NCBI GenBank assembly: GCA_000720375.1
Contig: JOAA01000002.1
Coordinates: 62,001 to 126,000 of the forward strand
From: Rhodococcus rhodnii
Lineage (GTDB): Bacteria > Actinomycetota > Actinomycetes > Mycobacteriales > Pseudonocardiaceae
DNA length: 64,000 nucleotides
Direction: 5' to 3'
Every line of letters begins with the position of its first letter. The stretch's first letter is position 1. Of this stretch, positions 41,073-50,585 are shown in pieces. The notes below the pieces were generated by a model that worked only from the letters and a program-made list of their open reading frames with translations, did no database searches and had not been told where the DNA came from. The translations under genes were made by a program, and so were the position numbers.

Positions 41073-42881
41073 ATGAACGGACGCGTGCGGGTGATCTTGG
41101 GTGTCACGCTGCTCGTGGGTGCGTTGGCGGTCCCGACGACCAGTCAGGCGGGCCCGGTACAGCGTTGGACTTTGACGGCGCCGGCTCGTTCCGATGGTCC
41201 AGAGGCCGTCGTGCGGATGGCCGGTGGCCGGCTGACCATGGAGATCAAGCACAACGGCAAAACCGTGCTCGAACCGTCGGCGCTCGGGGTCGAGACGGCG
41301 CATCGGGACTTCACTCAAGGACTGCGCTACACCGGGATGTCGCAGCGATTCGTCCGCGAGACGTACTCCACCACTGCCGGCCGCAGGCGCCAGCATGTGA
41401 GCGAAGCGGCGGAGACCACCCTGCGGTTCGCCGGGATCAACGTGGTGGTGCGGGTTTCGGCGGACGGCGTGGCTTACCGCTACGTCTTCGACACGCCGAA
41501 CTGGGTGACCGTGGTCCGGGAAGCGAGCGAGTTCGCCGTCCCGCGGACCGCCGATTCTTTCCTGCTGCCGTACGACAATGGGCGTGGTGACTACGAAAGC
41601 ATCCATGTGCACCGGACAGTCGCCGACCAGGACCCGGTCGAGTACGGCTATCCCGCTCTGTTCAGAGTGGACGATACATGGCTGGTGCTGATGGAGTCCG
41701 ATCTGGACGGCAGCTACGGCGGGGCCCGCGTACGACTCGCGAACGGCAGGTTCCAATTGGTACTGCCCGATCCGACGGAGACAGCGAAGGCTTCGCTGGC
41801 CACGCCTTGGCGCACGATCCTGGTCGGCGACCTTGCCACGGTGGTCGAGAGTGACCTGGTGACGGATTTGGCCCGGCCGTCCAAGATCGCCGACACCTCG
41901 TGGATCAGGCCGGGCAGGGCGACCTGGTCGTGGTGGGGACCGGGAACCGGCAATCTGGCGCTGCAGAAGCGGTACGTGGACTACGCGGCGAGCCAGGGCT
42001 GGGAGTACAACCTGGTCGACGCCGGGTGGTCGGCCGACTGGATCCCCGAACTCGTCAGCTACGCGCGTCAGCGCGGTGTGGGCATCTGGTTGTGGGTGCG
42101 GTGGCAGACGATCGACACCGACAGTGAACGTGAGCGGCTGTTGCGGCAGTACTCCGACTGGGGCGCGGTCGGCCTGAAGATCGATTTCGTCGAGTCCGAC
42201 GGCCAGGACCGGATGCGTTGGTACGACGCGGTTTACGCCGCCGCGGCGAAGTACCGGCTGATGCTCAACTTCCACGGTGCGCCGATACCGCGTGGTGTCG
42301 AACGCACCTGGCCGAACGTGATGACCGTGGAGGCGGTGCGCGGAGGCGAGGGAACACGGCCGCGGCCCGGTCGTGAACCATTCCCGATCGAGCACTACCT
42401 GACGTTGCCTTTCACCCGGAACCTCACCGGCTCGATGGACTTCACCCCGGTGACCTTCAGCGGCGTACGGCCGAACAGCGACGCCGCCGAACTGGCCTTG
42501 TCGGTGGTCTACGAGTCCGGAGTGCAGCATCTCGCCGACCGCGTCGAGGTCTACGCCACGCAACCGTTCGCCGAGCAACTGCTACGCACCGTGCCTGCCG
42601 CGTGGGACGAGACCAGGCTTGTGGCCGGAGAGCCAGGCAAACTCGCGGTACTGGCGAGGAAATCCGGAGCCGACTGGTACGTCGGTGCGATCACCGCGGG
42701 CGATCCAGGCAGGGTCGCGGTGCCGCTCGACTTCTTGCCGGACGGCACCTGGAAAGCCGAGCTGTACGCCGACGGCGCCGACGGCAAGATCACCTTTGGC
42801 GCGCACGCCGTGACCAAAGGGGAGACATTGACTGTCCCAACCGCACGCAATGGTGGCTTCGCCATCCGTCTGACCCGCTAG
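41073..42881 (+). CDS. Secreted glycoside hydrolase family 97 enzyme
   Basis: 602 residues with a signal peptide (about 1-26). An N-terminal beta-sandwich is followed by a TIM-barrel with '[35 protein letters not shown]', '[19 protein letters not shown]' and '[29 protein letters not shown]', then a C-terminal beta domain, the GH97 layout. The Asp in KIDF matches the nucleophile of retaining members (alpha-galactosidase type) rather than the inverting SusB type. Predicted role: release of alpha-linked sugars outside the cell. The ribosome site AAGGAGAG precedes the ATG. The next gene, upp, follows after 14 nt. Confidence 0.88.
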   Translation: MNGRVRVILGVTLLVGALAVPTTSQAGPVQRWTLTAPARSDGPEAVVRMAGGRLTMEIKHNGKTVLEPSALGVETAHRDFTQGLRYTGMSQRFVRETYSTTAGRRRQHVSEAAETTLRFAGINVVVRVSADGVAYRYVFDTPNWVTVVREASEFAVPRTADSFLLPYDNGRGDYESIHVHRTVADQDPVEYGYPALFRVDDTWLVLMESDLDGSYGGARVRLANGRFQLVLPDPTETAKASLATPWRTILVGDLATVVESDLVTDLARPSKIADTSWIRPGRATWSWWGPGTGNLALQKRYVDYAASQGWEYNLVDAGWSADWIPELVSYARQRGVGIWLWVRWQTIDTDSERERLLRQYSDWGAVGLKIDFVESDGQDRMRWYDAVYAAAAKYRLMLNFHGAPIPRGVERTWPNVMTVEAVRGGEGTRPRPGREPFPIEHYLTLPFTRNLTGSMDFTPVTFSGVRPNSDAAELALSVVYESGVQHLADRVEVYATQPFAEQLLRTVPAAWDETRLVAGEPGKLAVLARKSGADWYVGAITAGDPGRVAVPLDFLPDGTWKAELYADGADGKITFGAHAVTKGETLTVPTARNGGFAIRLTR

Positions 42882-42895
42882 GTAAGTTGTCCGGC

Positions 42896-43519
42896 ATGGA
42901 CGTCGTCGAGGTGGACCACCCGCTGGCGAAAGCACGCCTCACCACAATGCGGGACGCGCGCACCGACAGTGCTGCCTTCCGGGCCGCGCTGCAGGAGCTG
43001 ACCGTGATCCTGATTTACGAGGCGTTGCGGGACGCGCCCGTACGCGTCGATCGCATCCACACGCCGGTGGCCCGGACCGACGGGTACTGGCTGGCCAACC
43101 CGCCGCTTCTGGTCCCGGTGCTGCGGGCCGGCCTGGGCATGGCCGACCAGGCGCACAAGCTGATCCCGGACGCCCAGATGGGCTTCGTCGGGATGAGCCG
43201 CAACGAGGAGACGCTGCTGCCGACCCCGTACATGGAGTCGCTGCCCGACAGCCTGTCCGGTCGCCCGGTGTTCGTCCTCGACCCGATGCTGGCCACCGGC
43301 GGCTCGATGAAGCACACCATCGAGCTGCTGACGACCCGTGGCGCGACGGACGTGACGGCGGTGTGTGTCCTCGCCGCGCCGGAAGGCATCCAGGCGCTCG
43401 CCGACTCCGGCCTGCCGGTCCGGTTGGTCACCGCGAGCATCGACGAACGGCTCAACGACTCCGGGTTCATCGTGCCCGGCCTCGGCGACGCGGGCGACCG
43501 GCAGTACGGCGCTGTCTGA
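42896..43519 (+). CDS. upp: Uracil phosphoribosyltransferase
   Basis: 207 residues, exact family length. The PRPP loop is '[14 protein letters not shown]', with '[11 protein letters not shown]' and the C-terminal '[15 protein letters not shown]' binding uracil. It makes UMP from uracil and PRPP, recovering the base released by DeoA. It starts 14 nt after the GH97 stop without a strong ribosome site, so it may depend on read-through or an internal promoter. An open frame upstream overlaps GH97 and is not used. Confidence 0.95.
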   Translation: MDVVEVDHPLAKARLTTMRDARTDSAAFRAALQELTVILIYEALRDAPVRVDRIHTPVARTDGYWLANPPLLVPVLRAGLGMADQAHKLIPDAQMGFVGMSRNEETLLPTPYMESLPDSLSGRPVFVLDPMLATGGSMKHTIELLTTRGATDVTAVCVLAAPEGIQALADSGLPVRLVTASIDERLNDSGFIVPGLGDAGDRQYGAV

Positions 43520-43604
43520 GAGCTGTCCACACAGGACCGCGGCGACTCGTCATGTCCCCAGCCGACACCGCCCGAAGGCGTCGAGTCACATCGGTGAAAG
43601 CAGT

Positions 43605-43624
43605 CAGGGCACCCCGCCGCCCTG
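43605..43624. terminator. Weak hairpin between upp and the TetR gene
   Basis: CAGGGC (43605-43610) pairs with GCCCTG (43619-43624) across an 8-nt loop, in the spacer between two convergent genes. The stem is short and lacks a T-tract. Confidence 0.3.
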
Positions 43625-43630
43625 GCTTGC

Positions 43631-44221
43631 CTACGCGTAAGGGCTGGTTGTCGCCCGAGGTACTGCCACTGAGACGCTGAAGCCGGCGAGACCGGCGCGC
43701 AGAACGCGCTCGACCTGGCCGGCATCTGTCAGGTTCCCGTTCAGTTCAAGCGAGACCAACCCGTGTACGAGCCCCCAGACCGTCATCGCGGCGGTCTCGG
43801 GGTCGGGTAAGCCTGCCAGGCGGCCCACCTCGACCATCGGCCCGAGCACGTGGGCCGCGGTCTCGTGGTCCGGCTCGAAGCCGGCCACCGCCTTGGTGAA
43901 CATGATCAGGTACAGGTGTGGCTCGGCCAGCGCCGCACGGCGGTAGGCCAGGCCGAGCTGAACGAGGTCCTCGGCGGGATCGCCGGACCGGCTCACCTCG
44001 GTGAGCCTGTTGCCGAACCTGTGGAAGGCATCGACGTACAGCTCTCGCACGAGCGCGGGCTTCCCCCCGAACAGCGAGTAGACAGCTGTGGTCGACGTTC
44101 CTACGTCGGCTGCGAGTCTGCGCAGGCTCAGCGCGTCTGGTCCTTCACCGGACAGCAGTTCCCCGGCACGGTCCAATAAGCGGACGCGTAGAGCCTCGTC
44201 ATGTGTCTTAGGGCGCGGCAC
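43631..44221 (-). CDS. TetR-family transcriptional regulator
   Basis: 196 residues from GTG 44221. The N-terminal HTH (about 12-55: 'LLDRAGELLSGEGPDALSLRRLAADVGTSTTAVYSLFGGKPALVRELY') and an all-helical ligand domain with 'LMIFTKAVAGF'-type helices, like the WHG-type TetR group, are present. A -10-like TAATCT ends 6 nt before the GTG, and an inverted repeat AGTCGG-aa-CCGACT overlaps the -35 area, so autoregulation of a leaderless message is likely. Its ligand and other targets are unknown. Confidence 0.85.
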   Translation of the reverse strand: MPRPKTHDEALRVRLLDRAGELLSGEGPDALSLRRLAADVGTSTTAVYSLFGGKPALVRELYVDAFHRFGNRLTEVSRSGDPAEDLVQLGLAYRRAALAEPHLYLIMFTKAVAGFEPDHETAAHVLGPMVEVGRLAGLPDPETAAMTVWGLVHGLVSLELNGNLTDAGQVERVLRAGLAGFSVSVAVPRATTSPYA

Positions 44222-44228
44222 TTGTCGA

Positions 44229-44261
44229 GATTAGCCCGGTTTTTCGTAGTCGGAACCGACT
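44229..44261 (-). promoter_or_regulatory. TetR promoter and operator
   Basis: On the minus strand, TAATCT (44234-44229) is a near-consensus -10, with TTCCGA 16 bp upstream as a possible -35. The inverted repeat AGTCGG/CCGACT (44248-44261) covers that -35. Only 7 nt separate the -10 from the GTG, implying a leaderless transcript. Confidence 0.6.
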
Positions 44262-44325
44262 GTGCACCAATGGGCAAACGGGAGGGCAGCCACAGCCGGC
44301 CCTCTGCTTTTCGAGATACAACCGT

Positions 44326-44331
44326 TAAGAT
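44326..44331 (+). promoter_or_regulatory. -10 element TAAGAT of a leaderless promoter for the RHH/Fic-like pair
   Basis: TAAGAT is followed after 6 nt by the ATG at 44338, the spacing expected for a leaderless actinobacterial message. No clear -35 was seen. Confidence 0.5.
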
Positions 44332-44337
44332 GCCGCA

Positions 44338-44544
44338 ATGGCCATGACCTTGCGCCTGAGTGACGAGGAAAGCGAGCAGCTCGCGGCCCTCGCGGCGGCC
44401 GAGGGACGCTCCTCCGAGGAGATCCTCCGGCTGGCTCTCGCCGAACGCTGGTCCAAGCTGCACAAGCAGCAGCAGATCGGCGACGTACTGGAACGTATTC
44501 TGCCCCGTTACCAGGGGCTGCTGGAGCGACTCGGGACCGGTTGA
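44338..44544 (+). CDS. Ribbon-helix-helix antitoxin-like protein
   Basis: 68 residues. The N-terminal strand and two helices 'MTLRLSDEESEQLAALAAAEGRSSEEILRLALAERW' make a CopG/RHH DNA-binding domain; the C-terminal helix (about 40-65) would contact a partner. It starts 6 nt after a TAAGAT box and is followed after 15 nt by a Fic/Doc-like gene, a normal antitoxin-toxin order. It probably represses its own operon. Confidence 0.8.
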   Translation: MAMTLRLSDEESEQLAALAAAEGRSSEEILRLALAERWSKLHKQQQIGDVLERILPRYQGLLERLGTG

Positions 44545-44559
44545 CGATATAAGTCTCGA

Positions 44560-44940
44560 GTGATCACCTACCTGGACGCCAGCGACCTGCTGGTGCTCGC
44601 GGCGGCGGTGACCGGGGGAGATCTGGTGGTTCGGGACCTCGGCCTGCTGGATTCCGCGGCGCACCGGCCGCAGGCGACTGTGCTCGGCGTCGAGGCGTAC
44701 GGCACGCTCTGGTTGAAGTCGGCCGCACTGATGGAGTCCATCATCCGCAACCGGCCGCTGGCCGAGGGCAACTGGCGGCTCGGCTGGGTCGCCGCCGTGA
44801 CGCTGTGCGACATCAACGGCTACTGGATCGACGCCGACGAAGACGACGCCCTTGACCTGGTCCGCGAGGTGGACCGGGGTGCGATCGACATCGCGAGCAT
44901 GGCCGCGCGGTTCGAGTCGTGGGGCGTGCCGCATAAATAA
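44560..44940 (+). CDS. Fic/Doc-like protein with a degenerate Fic motif
   Basis: 126 residues from GTG 44560. It follows the Doc-type pattern 'VRDLGLLDSAAHRPQATVLGVEAYGTLWLKSAALMESIIRN' and then '...AAVTLCDINGY'. The Fic motif, normally HPFxDGNKR or HPLVDGNKR, reads R65-P-L-A-E-G-N-W-R73: the catalytic His is Arg and the Lys is Trp, confirmed in the DNA (cgg ccg ctg gcc gag ggc aac tgg cgg). Phosphoryl or AMP transfer as in Fic/Doc is therefore doubtful. It may be a dead toxin, or a protein retained for binding. Its context with an RHH antitoxin is normal. Confidence 0.78.
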   Translation: MITYLDASDLLVLAAAVTGGDLVVRDLGLLDSAAHRPQATVLGVEAYGTLWLKSAALMESIIRNRPLAEGNWRLGWVAAVTLCDINGYWIDADEDDALDLVREVDRGAIDIASMAARFESWGVPHK

Positions 44941-44942
44941 CC

Positions 44943-44973
44943 TTGACCTGGAGTGCACTCCAGGTTCTAGCGT
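44943..44973 (+). promoter_or_regulatory. MerR-type promoter with 19-bp spacer and 18-bp palindrome
   Basis: The -35 TTGACC (44943-44948) and -10 TAGCGT (44968-44973) are separated by 19 bp, the over-long spacing that MerR activators correct. The spacer holds the exact palindrome CCTGGAGTGCACTCCAGG (44947-44964). The MerR gene starts 7 nt after the -10, so the message is leaderless and autoregulated. Confidence 0.85.
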
Positions 44974-44980
44974 CAAGGGC

Positions 44981-45349
44981 GTGAGTTACGCGATCGCCCA
45001 AGCTGCCGAACGCAGTGGGTTGTCCATCGACACCCTGCGTTACTACGAACGGATCGGCCTGGTCGAGCCGCCTGCCAGAGACTCCGGCGGCAGGCGCAGC
45101 TACAGCGACGAGGACCTGGCCTGGCTGGAGTTCCTGACCAAGCTGCGCACGACCGGGATGCCGATCAGGATGATGCGCGAGTACGCGCAGCTGCGGATGC
45201 GCGGGGTGGGGACGGAGGCCCGCCGTCAGCAGATCCTGATCGACCACCGCAAAGATGTGCTCGAGCGGATAGCCGAGCTGCAGGGCTGCCTCGCGGTCCT
45301 GAACTACAAGATCGATCTTTACGGCAACCGACTGGAGGCCTCCGCATGA
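44981..45349 (+). CDS. MerR-family transcriptional activator
   Basis: 122 residues from GTG 44981; the open frame further upstream crosses the promoter and is rejected. The N-terminal winged helix '[47 protein letters not shown]' is followed by a dimerisation helix. No metal-binding Cys cluster exists (one Cys, in LQGCLA), so an organic or oxidative signal is more likely than a metal. It controls itself and the overlapping aldo/keto reductase. Confidence 0.9.
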   Translation: MSYAIAQAAERSGLSIDTLRYYERIGLVEPPARDSGGRRSYSDEDLAWLEFLTKLRTTGMPIRMMREYAQLRMRGVGTEARRQQILIDHRKDVLERIAELQGCLAVLNYKIDLYGNRLEASA

Positions 45350-46320
45350 CCCTGCCCACGCGCAAGCTGGGAGACCTTGAGGTCAGCGCCCAGGGCCTCG
45401 GCTGTATGGGGATGAGCCAGAGCTACGGGCCCGCTGACCGCGACGAGTCCGTCGCGACCATCAACGCGGCGCTGGACGCGGGCGTGACGTTGCTGGACAC
45501 GGCGGACGTCTACGGCCTCGGCCACAACGAGGAACTGGTCGGGTCCGCGATCAAGACCCGGCGTTCCGAGGTCGTGCTGGCCACCAAGTTCGGCTTCAAG
45601 CGCGTCCTCGACCCGTCCGACGACGGTGTCCGTGGCGACGCGGCGTACGTCAAGCAGGCCTGTGACGCCTCGCTGAAGCGTCTCGGCGTCGACCACATCG
45701 ACCTGTACTACGCACACCGCGTCGACCCGGCTGTGCCGGTCGAGGAGACCGTCGGTGCGATGGCCGAGCTCGTCGAGGCGGGCAAGGTCCGGTACATCGG
45801 ACTGTCCGAGGCAGGCGCGGAGTCGCTGCGGCGGGCTGCCGCCGTGCACCCGATCTCCGCGCTGCAGAGCGAATGGTCGCTGTGGACGCGGGACATCGAG
45901 GGCGAGATCCTCGACACCTGTCGCCAGTTGGGCATCGGGATCGTGCCGTTCTCGCCGCTTGGCCGCGGCTTCCTGACCGGGCGGGTGACCCAGGACCTGG
46001 CCGAGGGCGACGCGCGGCGGGATCTGCCCCGGTTCACCGGCGACAACTACGACCGCAACTACGCCATCGTCGAAGCGCTGAAGGCCTTGGCCGAGAAGCT
46101 CGGCGTCACACCCGGCCAGCTGGCGTTGGCGTGGGTGCAGAGCCAGGGCGCCGATGTCGTGCCGATTCCCGGCACCAAACGCCGCACTTACCTGGCCGAG
46201 AACGTCGCCGCGGCGACCATTGAGCTTGCCGCCGAGGATCTCGCGCAGATCTCCTCGGTCGCAGGCGAAGTCGCCGGTGAGCGGTATTCCGCCGAGGCGT
46301 TGAAGCTGGTCAACGGCTGA
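45346..46320 (+). CDS. Aldo/keto reductase
   Basis: 324 residues, TIM-barrel NADPH-dependent oxidoreductase. The catalytic set is visible: Asp and Tyr in [14 protein letters not shown], Lys in ATKFGFKR and His in [10 protein letters not shown]. The C-terminal '[16 protein letters not shown]' binds the cofactor phosphate. It reduces aldehydes or ketones; the substrate is unknown. The ATG overlaps the MerR stop (ATGA), so expression follows the MerR signal, suggesting carbonyl detoxification. Confidence 0.92.
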   Translation: MTLPTRKLGDLEVSAQGLGCMGMSQSYGPADRDESVATINAALDAGVTLLDTADVYGLGHNEELVGSAIKTRRSEVVLATKFGFKRVLDPSDDGVRGDAAYVKQACDASLKRLGVDHIDLYYAHRVDPAVPVEETVGAMAELVEAGKVRYIGLSEAGAESLRRAAAVHPISALQSEWSLWTRDIEGEILDTCRQLGIGIVPFSPLGRGFLTGRVTQDLAEGDARRDLPRFTGDNYDRNYAIVEALKALAEKLGVTPGQLALAWVQSQGADVVPIPGTKRRTYLAENVAAATIELAAEDLAQISSVAGEVAGERYSAEALKLVNG

Positions 46321-46324
46321 CTGA

Positions 46325-46834
46325 TCACCCGGCGGCGTTGCTCAGCTGTGGCGGGCAGTCGCCGCCGGGTTCGGTGGCCAGTTCGTAGTGCCAAAGCTCG
46401 TTCGCGTAGGTCTGGCACAGGCCGTATTTCGAGCCTTTCCGGCTGAACCAGTCCGCGGCGTCGGTGAAGCCGATATCGACAGCACGTCCGGTGACGTGCG
46501 TGGATTTGTCCGGCGAGTTCACGTGTTTGCGGGCCTCGTCGAGGCTGCCGTATTTGCTGGTCGCGTCGTCCAGCAGTCGTTGCTGGTAGGACTTGCTGCG
46601 CCAGCCGGACGTCACCACCACCTTGATGCCTTTGGCTTCGGCGTCGCGGGCCGCGCGCTGCATGGCGTCCCGCAATTTCGGATCCAGCCTGCGGATCGCG
46701 GGATGGTCGTTGTCGTACGGAGAGACGTTGCTGTCCTCCAGGGCGCCGTCATCCGGTGAGGAAACGAGTTTCGGCTGGATCAGTGTGGTGCACGCGGAAA
46801 GGACGAGGGCCAGCGCGACGATTGCCAACTTCAC
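46325..46834 (-). CDS. VanY-like D,D-carboxypeptidase lipoprotein (peptidase family M15B)
   Basis: 169 residues with a lipoprotein signal (VLSAC, lipid Cys at 15). The zinc site motifs are STHVTGRAVDIGF (SxHxxGxAxD) and ELWHYEL (ExxWH), complete. It would remove the C-terminal D-Ala of peptidoglycan precursors from the outer membrane surface. Without van regulatory or ligase genes nearby it is probably a housekeeping cell-wall enzyme, not a resistance gene. It lies only 4 nt from the convergent reductase stop. Confidence 0.88.
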   Translation of the reverse strand: MKLAIVALALVLSACTTLIQPKLVSSPDDGALEDSNVSPYDNDHPAIRRLDPKLRDAMQRAARDAEAKGIKVVVTSGWRSKSYQQRLLDDATSKYGSLDEARKHVNSPDKSTHVTGRAVDIGFTDAADWFSRKGSKYGLCQTYANELWHYELATEPGGDCPPQLSNAAG

Positions 46835-46894
46835 GGCAACGACTTTCGCGCGCTGGTGTCCTCGTCCTGTCCGTGGAATGTCCTCGTTGTGTAA

Positions 46895-49800
46895 CTACTT
46901 GATGGCGTAGGCCCGGATCACTGTCTCGGTCACTGAATTGCCGTCAATGTCCCGAGCGGTTGCCTTGAGCGAGGCGTATCCGGTTTGGCCTGCCGGAATT
47001 TCCACCCGATCACCCCTGACCTTGGCGCGCTGCCAGGTCTTGCCTTCGTCGAACGAGACCTCGACGGAGACATCGGTGATCCACGCCTGCCGCGCACCCG
47101 GCTGGTGAGCGGCAGTGACCTTGCCGGACAACGGCTTCCCTGCCGCAGCCGTGTTGTGGTCGTCCAGGGGAAGGTCGAACCGGATGTCCAGCAAAGGCAA
47201 TGCGGCCCGCTGGTCGGTGCCCGCACCCGCGCGGAATGTCCATTCGGCACGGGTTTTCGGCGACAACTGCGGCGACAGGAGTTCCGACTGCGGCCGGGTG
47301 GCGTCCGCGATCAGCTGGAACCGCCCGGGCCCAGTGGGAATCGCGAACTCGCCGAGCGCGGGCCGATCGCTGCGGCGACCGATTTCCTTGCCGTCCTTCA
47401 GCAACACCGTGCTGCCCAGGTTGGTCTCGTCGAACTGGGCGGCGTTGCCGGGGTCGCTGTCGGCGAACATCGGGATCGCCAGGCTGATCTTGTCCTTCAG
47501 CCGATACGCCGCGGGCACGGGCTTGCCGTCCTGGCGGCTGACCGGAGCCTGCGTCAGCTCGGGGCCAAGTGGCGCGGCGAACATCTTGGTCGTGTGCCGT
47601 TGACCGGGCTTGAGCCGAACCGGAAGCGCCACTTCACCGCCGAAGTCGCCCTTGTCCCAGAAACCCGTGGCCGAGTACAGCAGCAGCTCCGCGCCGGCCG
47701 AGACGAAGTCGGTCCGGCGCTGCGGCCACTTGACCTCGATTTCGGCGTTGGCGATCAGATCGCCTGCGGTGAGGACGCCGACCTGGTAACGGTAGGTGTT
47801 CTTGGGCAGCGTGTCGTTGAACTGGCGGTCGATCCGGCCGAGGGAATCCTTGCGGAACCGGAAATCGTGACCGGTCGGCACGCCTCGGACGGAGTCGGCG
47901 AGGAAGTACGCGACCGGGCTGTTCGGCCGCGCGGTGATCGTGAGCTCGACCGGTCCCTGTTTCAGCAGGTTCTGCACACCCGTGAGGTCTGCCTGGTCGA
48001 ACGCGAGAATCGTGCTCAACGCCGGCGGCGTTCGGTCCTCGACGGCCGGGTTGAAGTACGAGACGACGGCCCGCGCGCCCTTGGTCTTCAGCAGTTCGAT
48101 CCCGCTGCGCAGCTGCGATTCCGGTGGATAGATCGGGGCGTTCCAGTCCTTCGGGGTGATCATGGCGATCGCGCCGGTCACATCGCCCGCTTTGGTGATC
48201 GACTCGGTGTCGGCCTCGCCCACGTCGACGACGCGCGCGGTGAGATCGCCTTCGAAGTCCAGATCGTACTGCGGGAAGGCGTAGCGGAACTCGTAACCCT
48301 GCGGGCCGTTGACTTTGATCGTGGCCCACGGGTACGTCCAGTAGCTCGACGAGTTCAGCGTCAGGCCACGCATCTGGTGTCCGCCAAGGGTGTACAGGTC
48401 CTGGGCCGAACCCCCGGCGAGCACCGCGGCACCCAGCCGCGGCCCGGCTTCGTCCACATCGGACAGGATGCCGATCCCGCCGCCGGACTGGATTCGTGCC
48501 TCGGGGTCGTCGATGCCGACCGAGACCTTCTTGCCCTGCTTGGTGTCAACGGTCAGCTCGGTGTTGCCGGAGACGTCGACCGGCAAAGCGAACATCGTTG
48601 TGGTGAACGAGGGGTCCAGAATCTGGCCAAGCGCACGGTATTTCCCAGCGGGAACCTCGAACGTGGCCTCGCCGGAGACAGTGACGTAACCGTCCGCGAC
48701 ACCGGTTTCCTCGTTCTGCACGATCACGAGCGCGCGGAACGGGTCGCCCTCCCGTGACGGCACCCTGACGGTCAGGGTGTTCTTGGCGCCCTTGAGGTTC
48801 GCGGTCAGCGGCGTCGTGAGCACGACGTCGCCGGACTGCGCCCGCAGCACGCCTTCGAACTCGCCATTGGGCTTGTCGTCCGCGTTTGCTCGGACTGTGA
48901 CCGACGCGCTGCCCTTCGCGGGAACGGTGACGGTCTTGTCCGTGGTGAACAGGTTCGTCGGCCCGCCGTGCTTTTGCTTGACGTCCAACGTGAGCGCGAG
49001 CTGAACCGGGTTCGGGCCGTCGTTGACATAGGTGATCTTGCGATCGGCCTGCTGCTTGCCCCACAGGTTGCCGAACGCGAGCACGCCCTCGGCCCGTAGG
49101 TGCTGGTTGACGGCGCGGGCGATGTCCAGCCTGCCGCTGCCCTGCGCGAAGGTATCGATGCCGGGCAAGCGCTTGGCCGAGCTGACCAGCGCGTTCTTCA
49201 GCTGCTCGCCGGTCCACTGTGGATGCTGCCCGGCCAGGATCGCGGCGGCCCCGGCGACGTGCGGAGTGGCCATCGAGGTCCCGGAGATCTTGGCGTAGTG
49301 CTCGTTGACGGAGAACGGGGTCATGGTGCCTTCGGCGCGGGCGGCGACGATGTCGGTGCCAGGCGCGGAGATCTCCGGCTTCAGCCCGTAGTCGCCGATC
49401 CGCGGCCCCTGGCTGGAAGAGACGCTCAGCTGGTCGGACTTCGTGACGTTGGCGACGGTGAGCGCACGATCCGCGGAACCCGGCGAACCCACGGTTTCCG
49501 GCGCGCCCGAGTTGCCGGCGGCGATGACGAACAGGGCCCTGTCGGAAAGCTCGTTCACCACCTGCGACATCAGGTCGGTGCCATCGGTGACGGCGCCACC
49601 CAGGCTCATGTTGACGACCTTGGCCCCATTGTCGACGGCCCACCGCATGCCGTTGATGATCCAGTCCTCACGGCCGCCGTATTCGCCGAGAACCTTGCCG
49701 ATCAGCAACGTGGCGCCCGGCGCGACCCCGGTGAACTTGCCGTTGGAAGCGGCCCCCGTGCCCGCGATCGTGCTGGCCACATGGGTCCCATGGCCAACGC

Positions 49801-50467
49801 TGTCCCGGTCGTCCTCGTCGGTGAAGTTCTTCGCGGAATCCACTTTGGACTTCAGATCCGGGTGGTTCGCGTCGTACCCGGTGTCCAGAACGGCGACCTT
49901 GACGCCGTCCGCGCGTAACCCCTGCTGCCACGCCTGCGGAGCACCAACCTGCTTGACACTCTGGTCAAGGGTTGCCTTCACCTTGCCGTTGAGCCAAACC
50001 TTCTGGTCAGACCTGCGTTGGTGCTTCCAGGCATTGGCCGCCTCAGCCTTGGGAATGTCCACGGCCTGGATGCCATTCGCCAACCTGCTCGCGCTCGCGC
50101 CCGTGATGATCGTCGGCACGTTGGGTTCCCGCGCGTCGTCGTACCCCTGCTGCACAAGGCCTGTGACGTCGAACAAGCGCTTGTCCAGCCTGTTCGCCTG
50201 CACCTGGTCCAACGCATCATCGGGGACGACGTAGTCATGCCCGTTCAACGCGTACCGCCAGACACGGACGTGCTCACGCCCCTTGGCCATCCGTACCCCG
50301 GCCACCCGCTCGCCACTCACCGTCACCCGATCACCGGTGATCAAGGTGACCGTCCCAAGCCCGTCGCCGGAACTCGCCGGCTTGAGCTCAGCCGCTGAGA
50401 CCGGCGTGGATACCAGACCGACGGCGAGCAACGCGGCTGTCAGGACCGCGTACTGCTTTCTGCCCAC
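46895..50467 (-). CDS. Large secreted subtilisin-like serine protease (family S8)
   Basis: 1190 residues from GTG 50467, with GAGGG upstream. Signal peptide about 1-26; prodomain about 35-170; catalytic domain about 185-430 with D195 (VLDTGYD), H226 (GHGTHVAS), oxyanion N319 (AAGNS) and S398 (GTSMATPHVAG). The long C-terminal part (about 440-1190) is beta-rich, starting with a Fn3-like/inhibitor_I9-associated segment and ending in an Ig-like domain ('VSVEVSFDEGKTWQRAKV'). It is an extracellular protease. It may degrade proteins along with the M6 and S1 enzymes; specific substrates are unknown. Confidence 0.93.
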   Translation of the reverse strand: MGRKQYAVLTAALLAVGLVSTPVSAAELKPASSGDGLGTVTLITGDRVTVSGERVAGVRMAKGREHVRVWRYALNGHDYVVPDDALDQVQANRLDKRLFDVTGLVQQGYDDAREPNVPTIITGASASRLANGIQAVDIPKAEAANAWKHQRRSDQKVWLNGKVKATLDQSVKQVGAPQAWQQGLRADGVKVAVLDTGYDANHPDLKSKVDSAKNFTDEDDRDSVGHGTHVASTIAGTGAASNGKFTGVAPGATLLIGKVLGEYGGREDWIINGMRWAVDNGAKVVNMSLGGAVTDGTDLMSQVVNELSDRALFVIAAGNSGAPETVGSPGSADRALTVANVTKSDQLSVSSSQGPRIGDYGLKPEISAPGTDIVAARAEGTMTPFSVNEHYAKISGTSMATPHVAGAAAILAGQHPQWTGEQLKNALVSSAKRLPGIDTFAQGSGRLDIARAVNQHLRAEGVLAFGNLWGKQQADRKITYVNDGPNPVQLALTLDVKQKHGGPTNLFTTDKTVTVPAKGSASVTVRANADDKPNGEFEGVLRAQSGDVVLTTPLTANLKGAKNTLTVRVPSREGDPFRALVIVQNEETGVADGYVTVSGEATFEVPAGKYRALGQILDPSFTTTMFALPVDVSGNTELTVDTKQGKKVSVGIDDPEARIQSGGGIGILSDVDEAGPRLGAAVLAGGSAQDLYTLGGHQMRGLTLNSSSYWTYPWATIKVNGPQGYEFRYAFPQYDLDFEGDLTARVVDVGEADTESITKAGDVTGAIAMITPKDWNAPIYPPESQLRSGIELLKTKGARAVVSYFNPAVEDRTPPALSTILAFDQADLTGVQNLLKQGPVELTITARPNSPVAYFLADSVRGVPTGHDFRFRKDSLGRIDRQFNDTLPKNTYRYQVGVLTAGDLIANAEIEVKWPQRRTDFVSAGAELLLYSATGFWDKGDFGGEVALPVRLKPGQRHTTKMFAAPLGPELTQAPVSRQDGKPVPAAYRLKDKISLAIPMFADSDPGNAAQFDETNLGSTVLLKDGKEIGRRSDRPALGEFAIPTGPGRFQLIADATRPQSELLSPQLSPKTRAEWTFRAGAGTDQRAALPLLDIRFDLPLDDHNTAAAGKPLSGKVTAAHQPGARQAWITDVSVEVSFDEGKTWQRAKVRGDRVEIPAGQTGYASLKATARDIDGNSVTETVIRAYAIK

Positions 50468-50585
50468 TTGGATCCCTCAGGTAGATGAGGCCGACGCCTA
50501 CCGCCAGCCCACATCCCCTCACGCCGAGTAGCCCCCTTTGGTTGCATGCCCGACGGCAACGCGTACCCAGGAAACCCGGGATGGA

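Noticed and set aside
40950..42578. N-terminal extension of the DUF1707 protein to 764 residues
   Set aside because: The extension is antisense to the GH97 gene, and the DUF1707 family start coincides with GTG 40949.
46325..46834. Vancomycin resistance function for the VanY-like protein
   Set aside because: No vanHAX-type ligase, dehydrogenase or two-component system is present in the window.
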